Positions 36,927 to 45,552 of a DNA stretch of 64,000 nt are shown here, one piece after another. Position numbers and translations under genes: made by a program. How positions within the stretch are numbered: position 1 is the stretch's first letter; each line of letters opens with the position of its first letter. Below the pieces are notes generated by a model, which saw only the letters and a list, made by a program, of their open reading frames with translations, made no database searches and was not told the DNA's origin. This DNA is from MTP4 sp052056915 (lineage in GTDB: Archaea; Halobacteriota; Methanosarcinia; Methanosarcinales; Methanosarcinaceae): the NCBI RefSeq assembly GCF_052056915.1, contig NZ_CP195119.1, positions 4,030,001 through 4,094,000 of the forward strand, written 5' to 3'.

Positions 36927-37024
36927 TTTGACATCCTGCCTTTGACATCCTGCCTTTGACATCCTGCCTTTGACATCCTACCTTTGACATCCTACCTTTG
37001 ACATCCTACCTTCGACATCCTGCC
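36927..37024. repeat. 14-bp tandem repeat, seven units
   Basis: TTTGACATCCTGCC starts at 36927 and repeats every 14 bases to 37024, with small substitutions (TACC for TGCC). It lies between the convergent hybrid-kinase and specificity-like genes. Confidence 0.92.
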
Positions 37025-37126
37025 TCTAAGATTTTGTCCGAAAAATAATCTTGTTGAAAATGGGAAATTTTTCCCTCTTTCTCTTTTTTTCCCTGAACTT
37101 ATCTTATTTCGGAATACAAACTTTGT

Positions 37127-38269
37127 TTACCACACGCCATTGTTTTTTATGGTGGCCAGAATATTCGTGAACTCGTTATTGAACTTGCATTTCCGGAAAT
37201 CGGGAGAATCAAGGATGTTTTTCTTTATGCCCTGCATAGCAATCATGAGGCTCATATCGCTGCTGTACTCAAACTCCTCTTCTGTGGGGGTAATGTTTTC
37301 GGAGAGGATTTCCATGAATCTCGGGTCCAGGTCGTTTGTAAGGTAGATGTCCAGAATCAAAAGGTCTGCAATTCTTTTGTAAAAGTCGATGAGTTTCTGG
37401 TAGCAGGCCAGGGAGCAGACGCTTGAAATATATTTTTGCCGGTTCAGGTAAATCAGGTAGCGGGAGATTGTGCTTATAAGAATCTCGGTGCTTTCGTCTT
37501 TCGGGAATGCTATGGGAAATCGCTTAAGCATTTTTGGGTAAAGGTTGCTGTCTGTCCTCAATTTTTCACGTTTCCAAATTTCAGGGAAGGCTCGTGATAT
37601 GGAGCAGTTTAGCACTGCCGTGATGTAGTGGTAAAGGCTGGGATCGCCAAGAACAATTCCGATCCCGTCCGCAAAAACATGGTCTCCGCTTGCATCATAG
37701 GAAGCCTGGAAACGGTAGTGGTCGGTGATGATAATTTTAGGGGTGCCGGTGTAACTGAGGAACTTTTCTTCCTCAAGCTGGTAGCAGTCAGCCGAATCAA
37801 GTCTTCCTGAATCAAGTCTTCCTGAATCAAGTCTCCCTGAACCAAGTCTTCCTGAATCAAGCTCCTCTGCATCAAGCAGGGACTTATTTTTAATTTCCAG
37901 AAGCCTTTCGTAAGCCATGGGGAACCTTGCTTTCAGGTCGGTGGGCTGGATGACCCGGTACTCCTTTCTGATGCCGTCTCTGAGGATGTCGTAAGGCAGC
38001 ATAAAGCGATAAGAGGTCTGGCGGATAGCAAATTCATTGGAAAGGGCCCCGTCCATGTAGGGGTGCATTAATTCCCTTTCTATGTTTACGTTTTTGTATA
38101 ACTTCCTGCAAACGTACGGTGCATCAGGACAGTTTTCTCTTGAAAGGTTCACCCTGTGCAGGAAATCATTTTTTGAAGGAACTCCTTTGAAGATATCTAT
38201 TGAGATATCCTCAAGTGTGCGCGGAATCTGACTCAATCTTCCTACAATGTCGTCCTTGCTCCAGAACAT
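37127..38269 (-). CDS. Orphan DNA-methylase specificity-domain-like protein
   Basis: A 380-residue protein from ATG 38269 (AAGGGG six bases upstream). SIDIFKGVPSKNDFL, HPYMDGALSNEFAI, YRVIQPTDLKARFPMAYERLL, IIITDHYRFQASYD and YHYITAVLNCSISRAFPEIW look like the TaqI/Eco57I-type C-terminal target-recognition region. The catalytic N-6 methylase motif (NPPY) is absent. An in-frame tandem repeat of DSGRL (15-bp units near 37795-37868) sits in a surface loop. The last 120 residues are helical. No methylase is adjacent. The match was judged by eye, so moderate confidence. Confidence 0.5.
   Translation of the reverse strand: MFWSKDDIVGRLSQIPRTLEDISIDIFKGVPSKNDFLHRVNLSRENCPDAPYVCRKLYKNVNIERELMHPYMDGALSNEFAIRQTSYRFMLPYDILRDGIRKEYRVIQPTDLKARFPMAYERLLEIKNKSLLDAEELDSGRLGSGRLDSGRLDSGRLDSADCYQLEEEKFLSYTGTPKIIITDHYRFQASYDASGDHVFADGIGIVLGDPSLYHYITAVLNCSISRAFPEIWKREKLRTDSNLYPKMLKRFPIAFPKDESTEILISTISRYLIYLNRQKYISSVCSLACYQKLIDFYKRIADLLILDIYLTNDLDPRFMEILSENITPTEEEFEYSSDMSLMIAMQGIKKNILDSPDFRKCKFNNEFTNILATIKNNGVW
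37795..37868. repeat. In-frame 15-bp coding repeat, five units
   Basis: GTCTTCCTGAATCAA-type units encode DSGRL repeats within the specificity-like protein. They keep the frame because the unit is a multiple of three. Confidence 0.9.
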
Positions 38270-38596
38270 GTTTTTCCCCTTCATTTTTCATATATTTTAG
38301 AAGTTTTGCCCGGTAGCCTCTTTCCGGAGCAGCAAATCCACAAAAGCTACAGCCTTTACCCGGATAGGCTGAATTTTTGACCTTCTAAAATCCCCATGTA
38401 AAGTTTGATTATAAAGTATTAATATAATAAACTTTCTATGTCCCCAGGTTTACATTTGCGGAATATTCCTTTCCTCACGGGAAATATACCTGCCATGAAG
38501 CTCAAAAAACCGAAAGCAACCTTTCCGGGGCTTGGGGGCTGGTTCCGGGCAAGAATCAGGAATGCAAGAACAAGGTTGACAATTATCACCGGACGT

Positions 38597-38914
38597 TTAA
38601 AACATATTTGCAAATCCTTCTTCCGATGCCAGGGAGTCCGCCTTTGACCTGAGCAGCTTTACGAGTTCTTCCTCGTTTTCCAGTACTTTTGCCTTTTTTG
38701 AAGCAGGGGCATTTTCGTCGCTGTCGATGACGAGCACGAAGGGAAATTCGTTTTCCAGGGCATACTCGAGGAAATCCGTGCCGAGTTTTCCTCCGCCATG
38801 GACAATGTAACAACCTTTGATTACTGGGAGTTATTCAAGTATTCCTTTTTCAGTATCTATTGCAGACAAGTTTTCGGCTAAAATTTCAGGTCGGTTATTT
38901 CCGGTTTTCTCCAT
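38597..38914 (-). pseudogene. Conserved-looking small gene broken by an in-frame TAA
   Basis: From the ATG at 38914 (GGGG five bases upstream) a frame reads MEKTGNNRPEILAENL, hits TAA at 38831-38833 (codon 28), then continues in the same frame as LPVIKGCYIVHGGGKLGTDFL, FPFVLVIDSDENAPAS and KVLENEEELVKLLR to a stop at 38597. The downstream part has GC-rich, host-like codons and a glycine-rich HGGGK loop that suggests nucleotide binding. No ATG/GTG/TTG starts the second part. I read it as one gene of about 105 codons with a nonsense mutation. Family not recognised. Confidence 0.6.
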
Positions 38915-38979
38915 GGCAACCCCACACAGGTGTTTGATTTTGGTATTTGGCAGATATTTTGATTGGAAAGTGTCCAGTA

Positions 38980-39435
38980 TTATTTTTGCCAGTTGTAAAA
39001 AGGACTGCGGCACCTTCTCCACCCTTCCAGGCCGAATTTCCTTATTTCTTTAAGGTTGTGACTCACTGCGTTTCCGCAGCGGGGCTTCAGGAAATCGAAT
39101 TTTTCACAGCTCTCAAATGTGCCGCACTCCCAGCAGCCCTCATATCCTTTTTCCCGGCAGCACGCGATAACCGGGCAGGGCTCCTTACTGCACCCTCCTC
39201 CAACCCTGCAGCCTTCCGTACAGGAATGCCGGATGAGGGCTTCCAGAACTTCCATAAATGAATCATAGTGCCGAAATTCGGAGCCAAAAGGGCTTTTTAC
39301 ACTTGCATAGCTCTGAAAATCTGCCTTTTCAAGTTCGTCCTTCAACTGCTCAGCCAGTTTGCTGTGACTGTTTCGAAAATGGATACAATCGGCGCAGTAG
39401 AGCCCGCAATAGGCTGTGAGTTCCTTTTCCTGCAT
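38980..39435 (-). CDS. DUF3795 cysteine-rich protein
   Basis: A 151-residue protein with the DUF3795 start AYCGLYCADC and many further Cys (SCTEGCRVGGGC, EPCPVIACC, GCWECGTFESC), a likely zinc- or Fe-S-binding scaffold of unknown function. A TATA-like TTATAAAA near 39451-39458 lies about 20-30 bases upstream of the ATG, with no ribosome binding site, so the transcript may be leaderless. Confidence 0.82.
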   Translation of the reverse strand: MQEKELTAYCGLYCADCIHFRNSHSKLAEQLKDELEKADFQSYASVKSPFGSEFRHYDSFMEVLEALIRHSCTEGCRVGGGCSKEPCPVIACCREKGYEGCWECGTFESCEKFDFLKPRCGNAVSHNLKEIRKFGLEGWRRCRSPFYNWQK

Positions 39436-39819
39436 GGGAAAAAGTTCGACTTAGTTTTATAAGTAGTTCATCGATTTCGAAGTCAGACCGCAAAATCTAT
39501 TAAAATTTCAATATAATGAAAGGTTTCAGGGCAAAATCGATTGTTATATTGAACGCTATTTAACTCAATTTTTTTGGGAACCAGCTCCAGTATTCTTGTT
39601 GTGGATACGATGAGAAGTTCTGAAGCCGGCCCCCTAAATATAATATTCATTCTGGTTAAAAAGTTTATGCAGTACTTCTTTTTGGGGAGGGTGCGGAAAA
39701 AAAACTGCACTTTTATAACTGCACTTTTCCGGTCGTTTTCACATTTAAGGTCTCTTTGCGAAGAGTTGCATAAGCAACAAAAATAGGGCTGTAAGCCTGG
39801 TATTATGGTTATACGATTT

Positions 39820-39925
39820 GGTTAAATGTCTAACCACTTGTTTATATATGGCTGGTTAAGCATCTAACCATCTATTTATAAACTATCGGTTAAGCATCTA
39901 ACCACTCATTTATAAATGAGTGGTT
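39820..39925. promoter_or_regulatory. Operator-like array of GGTTA-TAACC inverted repeats and a 26-bp palindrome
   Basis: Three 16-base inverted repeats (GGTTAAGCATCTAACC, or with ATG for GCA) start at 39820, 39854 and 39888, exactly 34 bases apart. Each is followed by a TTTATA-type element. The last unit ends in a perfect 26-bp palindrome at 39900-39925. Such a layout normally suits cooperative binding of a dimeric regulator, but no obvious gene starts on either side; the surrounding 39440-39995 interval holds no supported gene. Confidence 0.55.
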
Positions 39926-39989
39926 ATTCTGGTTTCAAGAGTTAAGAATCGATTCATCGTGAGTGAATAAAATCCGTTTTTCCGGGTGT

Positions 39990-40175
39990 ATCGGTATCGG
40001 CAAAATTCTGAGTAATCCGATATATTTTATTTCCTGCAGGGCTTGTTTTTTGCTCCAGCCCCCGGAGAAGCTTTGGAACGATCGGCTTTCTGGTCCCCGA
40101 ACTCTCAACGGTCGTGCCTGCATAACCGGCATTTTCGAAAAAGTTCATAGACAAAGACGTTTTAATTTTACATTG
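39990..40175 (-). repeat. Dispersed hairpin repeat, long copy A
   Basis: About 185 bases related to 43325-43510 and 48685-48875: TATCGGTnTnGGCAAAATT near one end, then a purine/pyrimidine middle, then a degenerate hairpin and TTTTTnGAAAAAGTTnATAGAC. On the minus strand it carries an open frame starting NFFENAGYAG, shared with the other long copies. Confidence 0.75.
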
Positions 40176-40495
40176 CCAACTTCACGCTTCTTATCCTGGC
40201 ACCCAAATATGCTCAATTCTTATTTCATTCCTTCAGCTATGTATGCTTAATAGCAAACGTTTGCTTTTTCTTTTCAGTCCTGAAAAAGCCCGTTCTGCGC
40301 ACGGTGACAAGAACGGTTTGAGACAGCTATTCCGGTAATTTTGGAACAGGTCTAAACGATCAACTTCTCCGCTTCCCTGGAATCAGAAATCAGAAATCAG
40401 AAACTATCAAAACAATCCGGGATTTGCCTGAATAGTTTGAATGGTCCCTATGCCGGGTTAAAACAATATTCGAAGGCCTGCGCCCTGAAAACCCC

Positions 40496-43123
40496 TTAAA
40501 TTCCATGGAAATAATGACCTGTGCTGTACTCCACATCCGCGTATTTCAGTTTCCCTTTCTTGCCTTCAAGGGCCAGGCTGTATGCCCTGACGATATCCTT
40601 TATTTCCTTTTCGCCATTCAGGGTGAGGTCCAGCCTCAGAACATCCGCACCGCTCCCTTTCAGGCCCTTAATGTACTTCAGCATGGAAAGGACTTCCGAG
40701 TTGTAGATAAGGGTCCGGGTGCCCCAGCGCTTAACCGGGAAGCTCCTATCCTGCCGGTCGAGGAGCTGCACTTCACTTCCGGGTTTGAGGACATTCCGGT
40801 CAATGAGAGGTTTGAGGAGGTCGTTTTCCGTTATGAGCAAGAGTTCCCGGCCGTGGACCGTAAGCTCGATTTCTTCGGTTTTTCCGCAGGCTTCGAGGGC
40901 CTCGCAAACGGCCCTGATTTCTTTCATGTTCAGTTCGCTTGAAAGGCCTACCCTGTAGGCTCCGGCTTTTTTGAGGGTGTCGACCGTAAATGAATTAAAA
41001 GGAGTCAGGTCTTTCCGGGCGACAAAGGGGATTCCCAGTTCCTTTGCGAGCTGTATGGTCCCGAAGTCGGAACAGGCTACAGTGAAGCCGGCTTCTTTCA
41101 CAGCTCTCAAAAGGGGGGTGAGAGCTTCCATTTCCCGGTCATGGGCAATCAGCGGGAGGGTAAAAACGATTTCAAGCCCTTTCTTGAGCAGGAACTTCAG
41201 TCTCTTCCGGTATTCAGGAGACCTCAGCTCATGGAAGCTTTCGATTGGGATATAAACGATATCCGCCTTCCCTTCCACTGCCTGGAAGAGGCCTTCCGGG
41301 CTGTTTACCTCGACACTCAGTCGCAGGCTCTGCGGGTTTTTTGCGGAAGTGGAACTTTCGGACTCTGTTGGCTTTGCGGAGGCGGTCCCGGAAACTTCTG
41401 CCTGGGTATCTTCTGCTCCGGAAACTTCGGCTTCGTTTTTGTACAGGTGGGCAAGGTCCGAAAGCTGCGGGTGTTTTAGCTCTTTTTTTCGTATGCCCGT
41501 TGACTTTTCCAGCAGCAGTTCCAGAGCCTGCCGCCTTGCGCTTTTGAGGGCTCCGACGGGGATGAAGATTTCTTCGTCGGCTTCTATCTTGATGGTCCCG
41601 ACGTCGTAAGGGGTTTCTCCGAGCTGTTCCATTGCTTTCCTGATCGCCTCTTCTATGGTTGGAGATTTTTGGGCTGGCTGGACAACGTACTCGTCTTCAA
41701 ACTCCACGAAATCCACGGAGTCCACGTAGTCCACGGGACTTTCTCCGGAACTTTTTCCTGGAATTTCGCCAGGGCTTTCGACTGTGACCTTAAGCCGCTC
41801 GCCTTTCCTGGCTGTGACCCTGATGTTTACGGGCAGGGGTTTTACTTTCATCTCCTGCAACCCTTCCAGAAAGCTCCTGTCGGTTGAGAGGAACACCTCG
41901 TCCTGGGGGTTGACGACTTCTCCCGTTTTGAAACTGATCTCAAGGGTTACTTTTTCCCCTTTCTTTGCCCTTTCCACGTGCTTTCCGTTTTTCGAGATGA
42001 TGCCGTTTACCAGGGACCCGAGCATCCCGGTTTTGGTATTGACCCGGGTGTGGATCCCGATTCCGTCGTTCACTTCGATTTCTTCATGGAGGGTGAGGGT
42101 TATCCGGCCGTAGGGTTTGGAGCGGACGACTTTTTCGACTTTGCCGAGGTAGACCCCGTAATCCGAGCCGTATTCGAGATGGGCGACTGCCCGGTCCCCG
42201 AGGATGAAGCCTTTCGTAAAGCCCCGGCTGAAGAGTTTTGCAAGTTCCTTTTCTTTCTGTGCAAGCTCTTCCGGGCTCAGGTATTTCCCGCTTTTGCAGA
42301 TCCGCTCGACTGCTTCTTTGTAGATTTTCGAGCTGCCTGTTACGTATTCGGGCTTTTTCATCCGGCCTTCGATTTTCAGGCTTTCGACTCCGCTTGCTAC
42401 GATTTTGTCCAGGCCGGGAAGCGTGCAGAGCTCGGCGCAGCTCAGGGGATATTCTCCCCCCATGATTTCGGTTTGTGGCTTTCCGTCCACGAGGGTGTCG
42501 TACTTCCACCTGCAGGGCTGGGCACAGGCTCCCAGGTTTCCGCTCCTGTCACTTACGAAACTGCTGAAGAGGCACCTGCCCGAATAGGAGTAACAAAGGG
42601 CTCCGTGGACGAAGACCTCGACCCCAATCTTCGAAGAGTCCACGATGTCCCTGACCTCGGCAGTGCTGAGTTCCCTTGAGACAATTACCCTTGAAGCCCC
42701 GAGTTCTTCCACAAAACGGACCCCTGCCTTATTGTGGATTGTCATCTGGGTGCTGGCGTGCAGGGGCAGGTCCGGGAAAGTTGCTTTCAGGAGCCTGAAC
42801 AGTCCAGGATCCCTGAGGATGATTGCGTCAACGCTGGCGGCATAGGCCTGGTCTATTAAATCAAGGGCAGGCTGGAGCTCGTGTTCCTTTATTGGGATGT
42901 TGAAAGCGAGATAGACTTTGACTCCATGGGAATGAGCCTTGTCGATAGCCTTTTCGAGTTCCCTGGAACTAAGGTTCTTTGCGCCCCTCCGGGCGTTGAA
43001 TTCTCCAGTCCCAAGGTAAACGGCATCGGCTCCGCCTTTAATGGCGGAAAGGAAAGCGTCGTAATCCCCGGCAGGGGCCAGGATTTCCGGAGGGCAGTGG
43101 TTTGCGGATGTTTTCTCGGACAT
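40496..43123 (-). CDS. U32 peptidase family protein (RlhA/TrhP-like) with DUF3656
   Basis: An 875-residue protein. The N-terminal TIM-barrel half has EILAPAGDYDAFLSAIKGGADAVYLG, the U32 signature around FVHGALCYSYSGRC and four Cys (C177, C184, C200, C204) that likely hold an Fe-S cluster. A middle DUF3656-like region and a second barrel-like half (about 600-875) follow. Relatives RlhA and TrhP hydroxylate RNA bases with prephenate, so an RNA-modification role is more likely than proteolysis. The insert around residues 455-480 is low-complexity (VDYVDSVDFVEFEDE). No clear ribosome binding site before the ATG. Confidence 0.88.
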   Translation of the reverse strand: MSEKTSANHCPPEILAPAGDYDAFLSAIKGGADAVYLGTGEFNARRGAKNLSSRELEKAIDKAHSHGVKVYLAFNIPIKEHELQPALDLIDQAYAASVDAIILRDPGLFRLLKATFPDLPLHASTQMTIHNKAGVRFVEELGASRVIVSRELSTAEVRDIVDSSKIGVEVFVHGALCYSYSGRCLFSSFVSDRSGNLGACAQPCRWKYDTLVDGKPQTEIMGGEYPLSCAELCTLPGLDKIVASGVESLKIEGRMKKPEYVTGSSKIYKEAVERICKSGKYLSPEELAQKEKELAKLFSRGFTKGFILGDRAVAHLEYGSDYGVYLGKVEKVVRSKPYGRITLTLHEEIEVNDGIGIHTRVNTKTGMLGSLVNGIISKNGKHVERAKKGEKVTLEISFKTGEVVNPQDEVFLSTDRSFLEGLQEMKVKPLPVNIRVTARKGERLKVTVESPGEIPGKSSGESPVDYVDSVDFVEFEDEYVVQPAQKSPTIEEAIRKAMEQLGETPYDVGTIKIEADEEIFIPVGALKSARRQALELLLEKSTGIRKKELKHPQLSDLAHLYKNEAEVSGAEDTQAEVSGTASAKPTESESSTSAKNPQSLRLSVEVNSPEGLFQAVEGKADIVYIPIESFHELRSPEYRKRLKFLLKKGLEIVFTLPLIAHDREMEALTPLLRAVKEAGFTVACSDFGTIQLAKELGIPFVARKDLTPFNSFTVDTLKKAGAYRVGLSSELNMKEIRAVCEALEACGKTEEIELTVHGRELLLITENDLLKPLIDRNVLKPGSEVQLLDRQDRSFPVKRWGTRTLIYNSEVLSMLKYIKGLKGSGADVLRLDLTLNGEKEIKDIVRAYSLALEGKKGKLKYADVEYSTGHYFHGI

Positions 43124-43324
43124 GTTAAATCGGGGTTTTTGGAAATAATGATTTTTTTCTGCTTCCAGGTGTATGCGTACAGGCGGTGTTGATGATAATA
43201 AAAATCAGGTTATTGGAGCTTAATGGTGTTTTTTAGCATAAAAAGGGGTGGTTCTATATTATTTTATCCCAGCCCCATCCGGGCGCCGATTGTCTTATGA
43301 TTGGTGTTTTTTTCTTTAATCAGG

Positions 43325-43510
43325 GAAGTATCGGTGTCGGCAAAATTTTGGGTAATCGATATATTTTATGCCTTTGTGGGTTTGTTTAGTTTGCTTCACT
43401 CTCCGAAGTAACTTTTGAACAATCAGCTTGCAGGTCCCCGGGCCCTCACCGATCGAGCTTGCGAGACTGGTTTTTTCAAAAAAGTTTATAGATAAGATGT
43501 TTCATGGATA
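43325..43510 (-). repeat. Dispersed hairpin repeat, long copy B
   Basis: Same layout as the copy at 39990. Read on the minus strand the frame is open through NFFEKTSLASSIGEGPGTCKL and on into KLLRRVKQTKQ, without a start codon. It lies between the U32 gene and the zinc-ribbon gene. Confidence 0.8.
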
Positions 43511-43589
43511 AGACGTTTAAATTTAATATGAGCAAATTCGCGCTCATATAAAGCGTTCCCAATCTAAGAGTATATGCATATTTGTATGG

Positions 43590-43607
43590 AAATATTTATA
43601 TATTTTA
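43590..43607 (+). promoter_or_regulatory. TATA box of the zinc-ribbon gene
   Basis: ATATTTATATATTTTAAA is a strong archaeal TATA box. The expected start site near 43620-43630 gives a leader of about 120 bases before the ATG at 43747, unusually long for a 61-codon gene. Confidence 0.6.
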
Positions 43608-43746
43608 AACCCAATGAATGGGTGTTGAAAATAAAGAGACGTATAATAAGCTGTTGTTAAAAACCAATTTTTGTTTTTATCAAAGAGTTCTATACAATCT
43701 TATTTTTAAACTATCAACTAACAAACAAAACAAAGGTGAAACAAAA

Positions 43747-43932
43747 ATGGCTTTTAATGACAGAAATTTCAGAGGAAATAATAATTTCGGCGCTCCCAGA
43801 GAAATGCACAAGGCAACCTGTTCAGACTGCGGTGTTGAAACCGAAGTACCTTTCAAACCTGACCCTGAAAGACCTGTTTACTGTAGGGACTGTCTTCCTA
43901 ACCACAGGAAACCCAGAGAAAACAGGTACTAA
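43747..43932 (+). CDS. CxxC-x17-CxxC zinc-ribbon protein
   Basis: A 61-residue protein. CSDC, 17 residues, then CRDC form one zinc ribbon, the exact spacing of the CxxC-x17-CxxC family expanded in Methanosarcina (TIGR04272). The N-terminus (NDRNFRGNNNFG) and C-terminus are polar and probably flexible; a nucleic-acid-binding role is plausible but unproven. AAAGGTGA lies seven bases before the ATG. The long AT-rich leader hints at post-transcriptional control. Confidence 0.88.
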   Translation: MAFNDRNFRGNNNFGAPREMHKATCSDCGVETEVPFKPDPERPVYCRDCLPNHRKPRENRY

Positions 43933-44123
43933 GTGTTCTTTGTGTAACTTAGGTTACATCAACACTTATTTCTTTTCTACTTTTTTTAAATACATCCTGA
44001 GCTCGGAATATACTTTTTTCTTAACCCGGTAGTCGATCTCCTCGACCTCATCGTTTCTCATCGTTTCTCATCGGAGCTGTTCTTAGATAATCAATCAGAT
44101 TCTCAACCTGGGGTGGCTGTTAT

Positions 44124-44160
44124 ACTGGCCACAGCAAGCTCGGCCAGTTTGAGTTTTTTC
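44124..44160 (-). repeat. Possible hairpin-repeat remnant
   Basis: ACTGGCC and GGCCAGT form a 7-bp stem around ACAGCAAGCTC, followed by GAGTTTTTTCACATT, reminiscent of the flank at 15917. Weak member of the hairpin family. The rest of 43933-44444 holds no supported gene. Confidence 0.35.
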
Positions 44161-44444
44161 ACATTCCGGCCTTCACCAACGGAAAACAAAAGTAAATCCC
44201 GTATGATTCAGGGGCATGTTATTGTATTTGGACATGTGAACTTATGATGTAAATTTTGATACTTTCATATAAAAAACGTCTTTATATTTTGATGCAATAT
44301 TTTACATGGGGGCTTTTTTTCATTTCAGTCAGATCCGCAGGAGAGATCCGTAATGTGGGGAGCCTGGAATGATTGTGCTTTGATGCGAAAAGGTATCAGC
44401 CTGCCCCTTGCTGAAAGTGGTTGAGGTAAAGGGGGAAATTACAC

Positions 44445-45170
44445 ATGAAAGTTCTGGCAATAAACTCCAGTCCCAATATGGATAAAGGCAACACGGCCCT
44501 GATATTGAATCCCTTTCTTGAAGGGATGAAAGAGGCCGGGGCAGAAGTAGAACTCTTCTATACAAGGAAGCTCAATATCAATCCCTGTACCGGGGAGTTT
44601 AACTGCTGGCTAAAGACACCGGGTAAATGTTACCAGAATGACGACATGAACATCCTGTATCCCAAAATCGATGAGGCTGACGTTATAGTCTTTGCCACTC
44701 CGGTTTATGTGGATGGGGTCACAGGTCCGATGAAGAACCTGATTGACAGGATGCTTCCCAGGGTAGAACCCTTTTTCGAGCTGCGCGACGGGCACTGCCG
44801 CCATCCCGTGCGCGGGGGACCGAAGGCCCTGAAATTCGTGCTGGTTTCCAACTGCGGCTTCTGGGAAAAGGATAATTTTGATCCCATGCTTGTGCACATG
44901 AAAGCCTTTTGCAGGAATGCATCCGCCGAGTTTGCAGGAGCCCTTCTGCGCCCTCACGGGGGAGCGATGCCTGCAATGCTTGAAATGGGGGAACCGATAG
45001 GGGACATTTTCGAGGCCGCAAAAGAAGCAGGCCGCCAGCTTGCAAAGGGGCAGCCGATGGCGCAGGAAACCCTTGACACCGTTAGCCGTGAACTCATGCC
45101 GAGGGACATGTACGTGCAGGTTGTAAACCAGTACTTTAAGCAGTGCCTGGAAGCCCCGGCGAAACAATAA
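44445..45170 (+). CDS. Flavodoxin-like / NADPH-dependent FMN reductase family protein
   Basis: A 241-residue flavoprotein. MKVLAINSSPNMDKGNTALIL is the FMN phosphate loop, and FATPVYVDGVTGPMKNLIDR is the isoalloxazine-side loop. Three Cys (C48, C54, C62) lie where the iron-sulfur flavoprotein Isf has a compact four-Cys cluster motif, so the cluster may be absent or different. Members pass electrons in methanogen redox and oxidative-stress pathways. AAGGGGG lies nine bases before the ATG. It is monocistronic. Confidence 0.85.
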   Translation: MKVLAINSSPNMDKGNTALILNPFLEGMKEAGAEVELFYTRKLNINPCTGEFNCWLKTPGKCYQNDDMNILYPKIDEADVIVFATPVYVDGVTGPMKNLIDRMLPRVEPFFELRDGHCRHPVRGGPKALKFVLVSNCGFWEKDNFDPMLVHMKAFCRNASAEFAGALLRPHGGAMPAMLEMGEPIGDIFEAAKEAGRQLAKGQPMAQETLDTVSRELMPRDMYVQVVNQYFKQCLEAPAKQ

Positions 45171-45552
45171 AAGCAGAGCGTTTCCTTCTCTATTTTATTT
45201 TTTCTCCTTACTGAAGGCGGGATAAATTGATAGGGATACCTACTAAATGGATGCCTATCTTAATTGCATCACTATGGTTTTTGGAAGGGTGCGGCTTTTT
45301 CGAACGGGACTTACCCGGTTGGAGAGTTGAAAGCCGAAACTTGCTTGCAAAGCAGGAAACTGCGCAAATCCTATATACTTTGAATTTTATAAAAATGCGA
45401 AGATAAGATTTAATACATTCCGGGATTGGCTTAATTATCTGCTTTCCTGAAAAAGAGATTCTGGAAAATGCCATGCTTAATGCACCAGAAATCTATAATA
45501 GTTCTCGAGTCTCAGGAGCCACGGAATTGGTGGTGCTCCCGGATGATTAAGC
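45171..45552. other. Intergenic region
   Basis: No supported gene; AT-rich with a TATA-like TATATACTTTG near 45373. It probably holds the promoter of the large sensor kinase. Confidence 0.35.

Noticed and set aside
36718..36990. 90-codon minus-strand frame at the 14-bp repeat
   Set aside because: Its start is a translation of the repeat unit, so it is an artefact.
39935..40154. Small minus-strand proteins in the long hairpin repeats (also 48649-48873)
   Set aside because: Not listed as genes: copy B has no start codon, and the frame changes between copies. The shared frame is reported as a finding instead.
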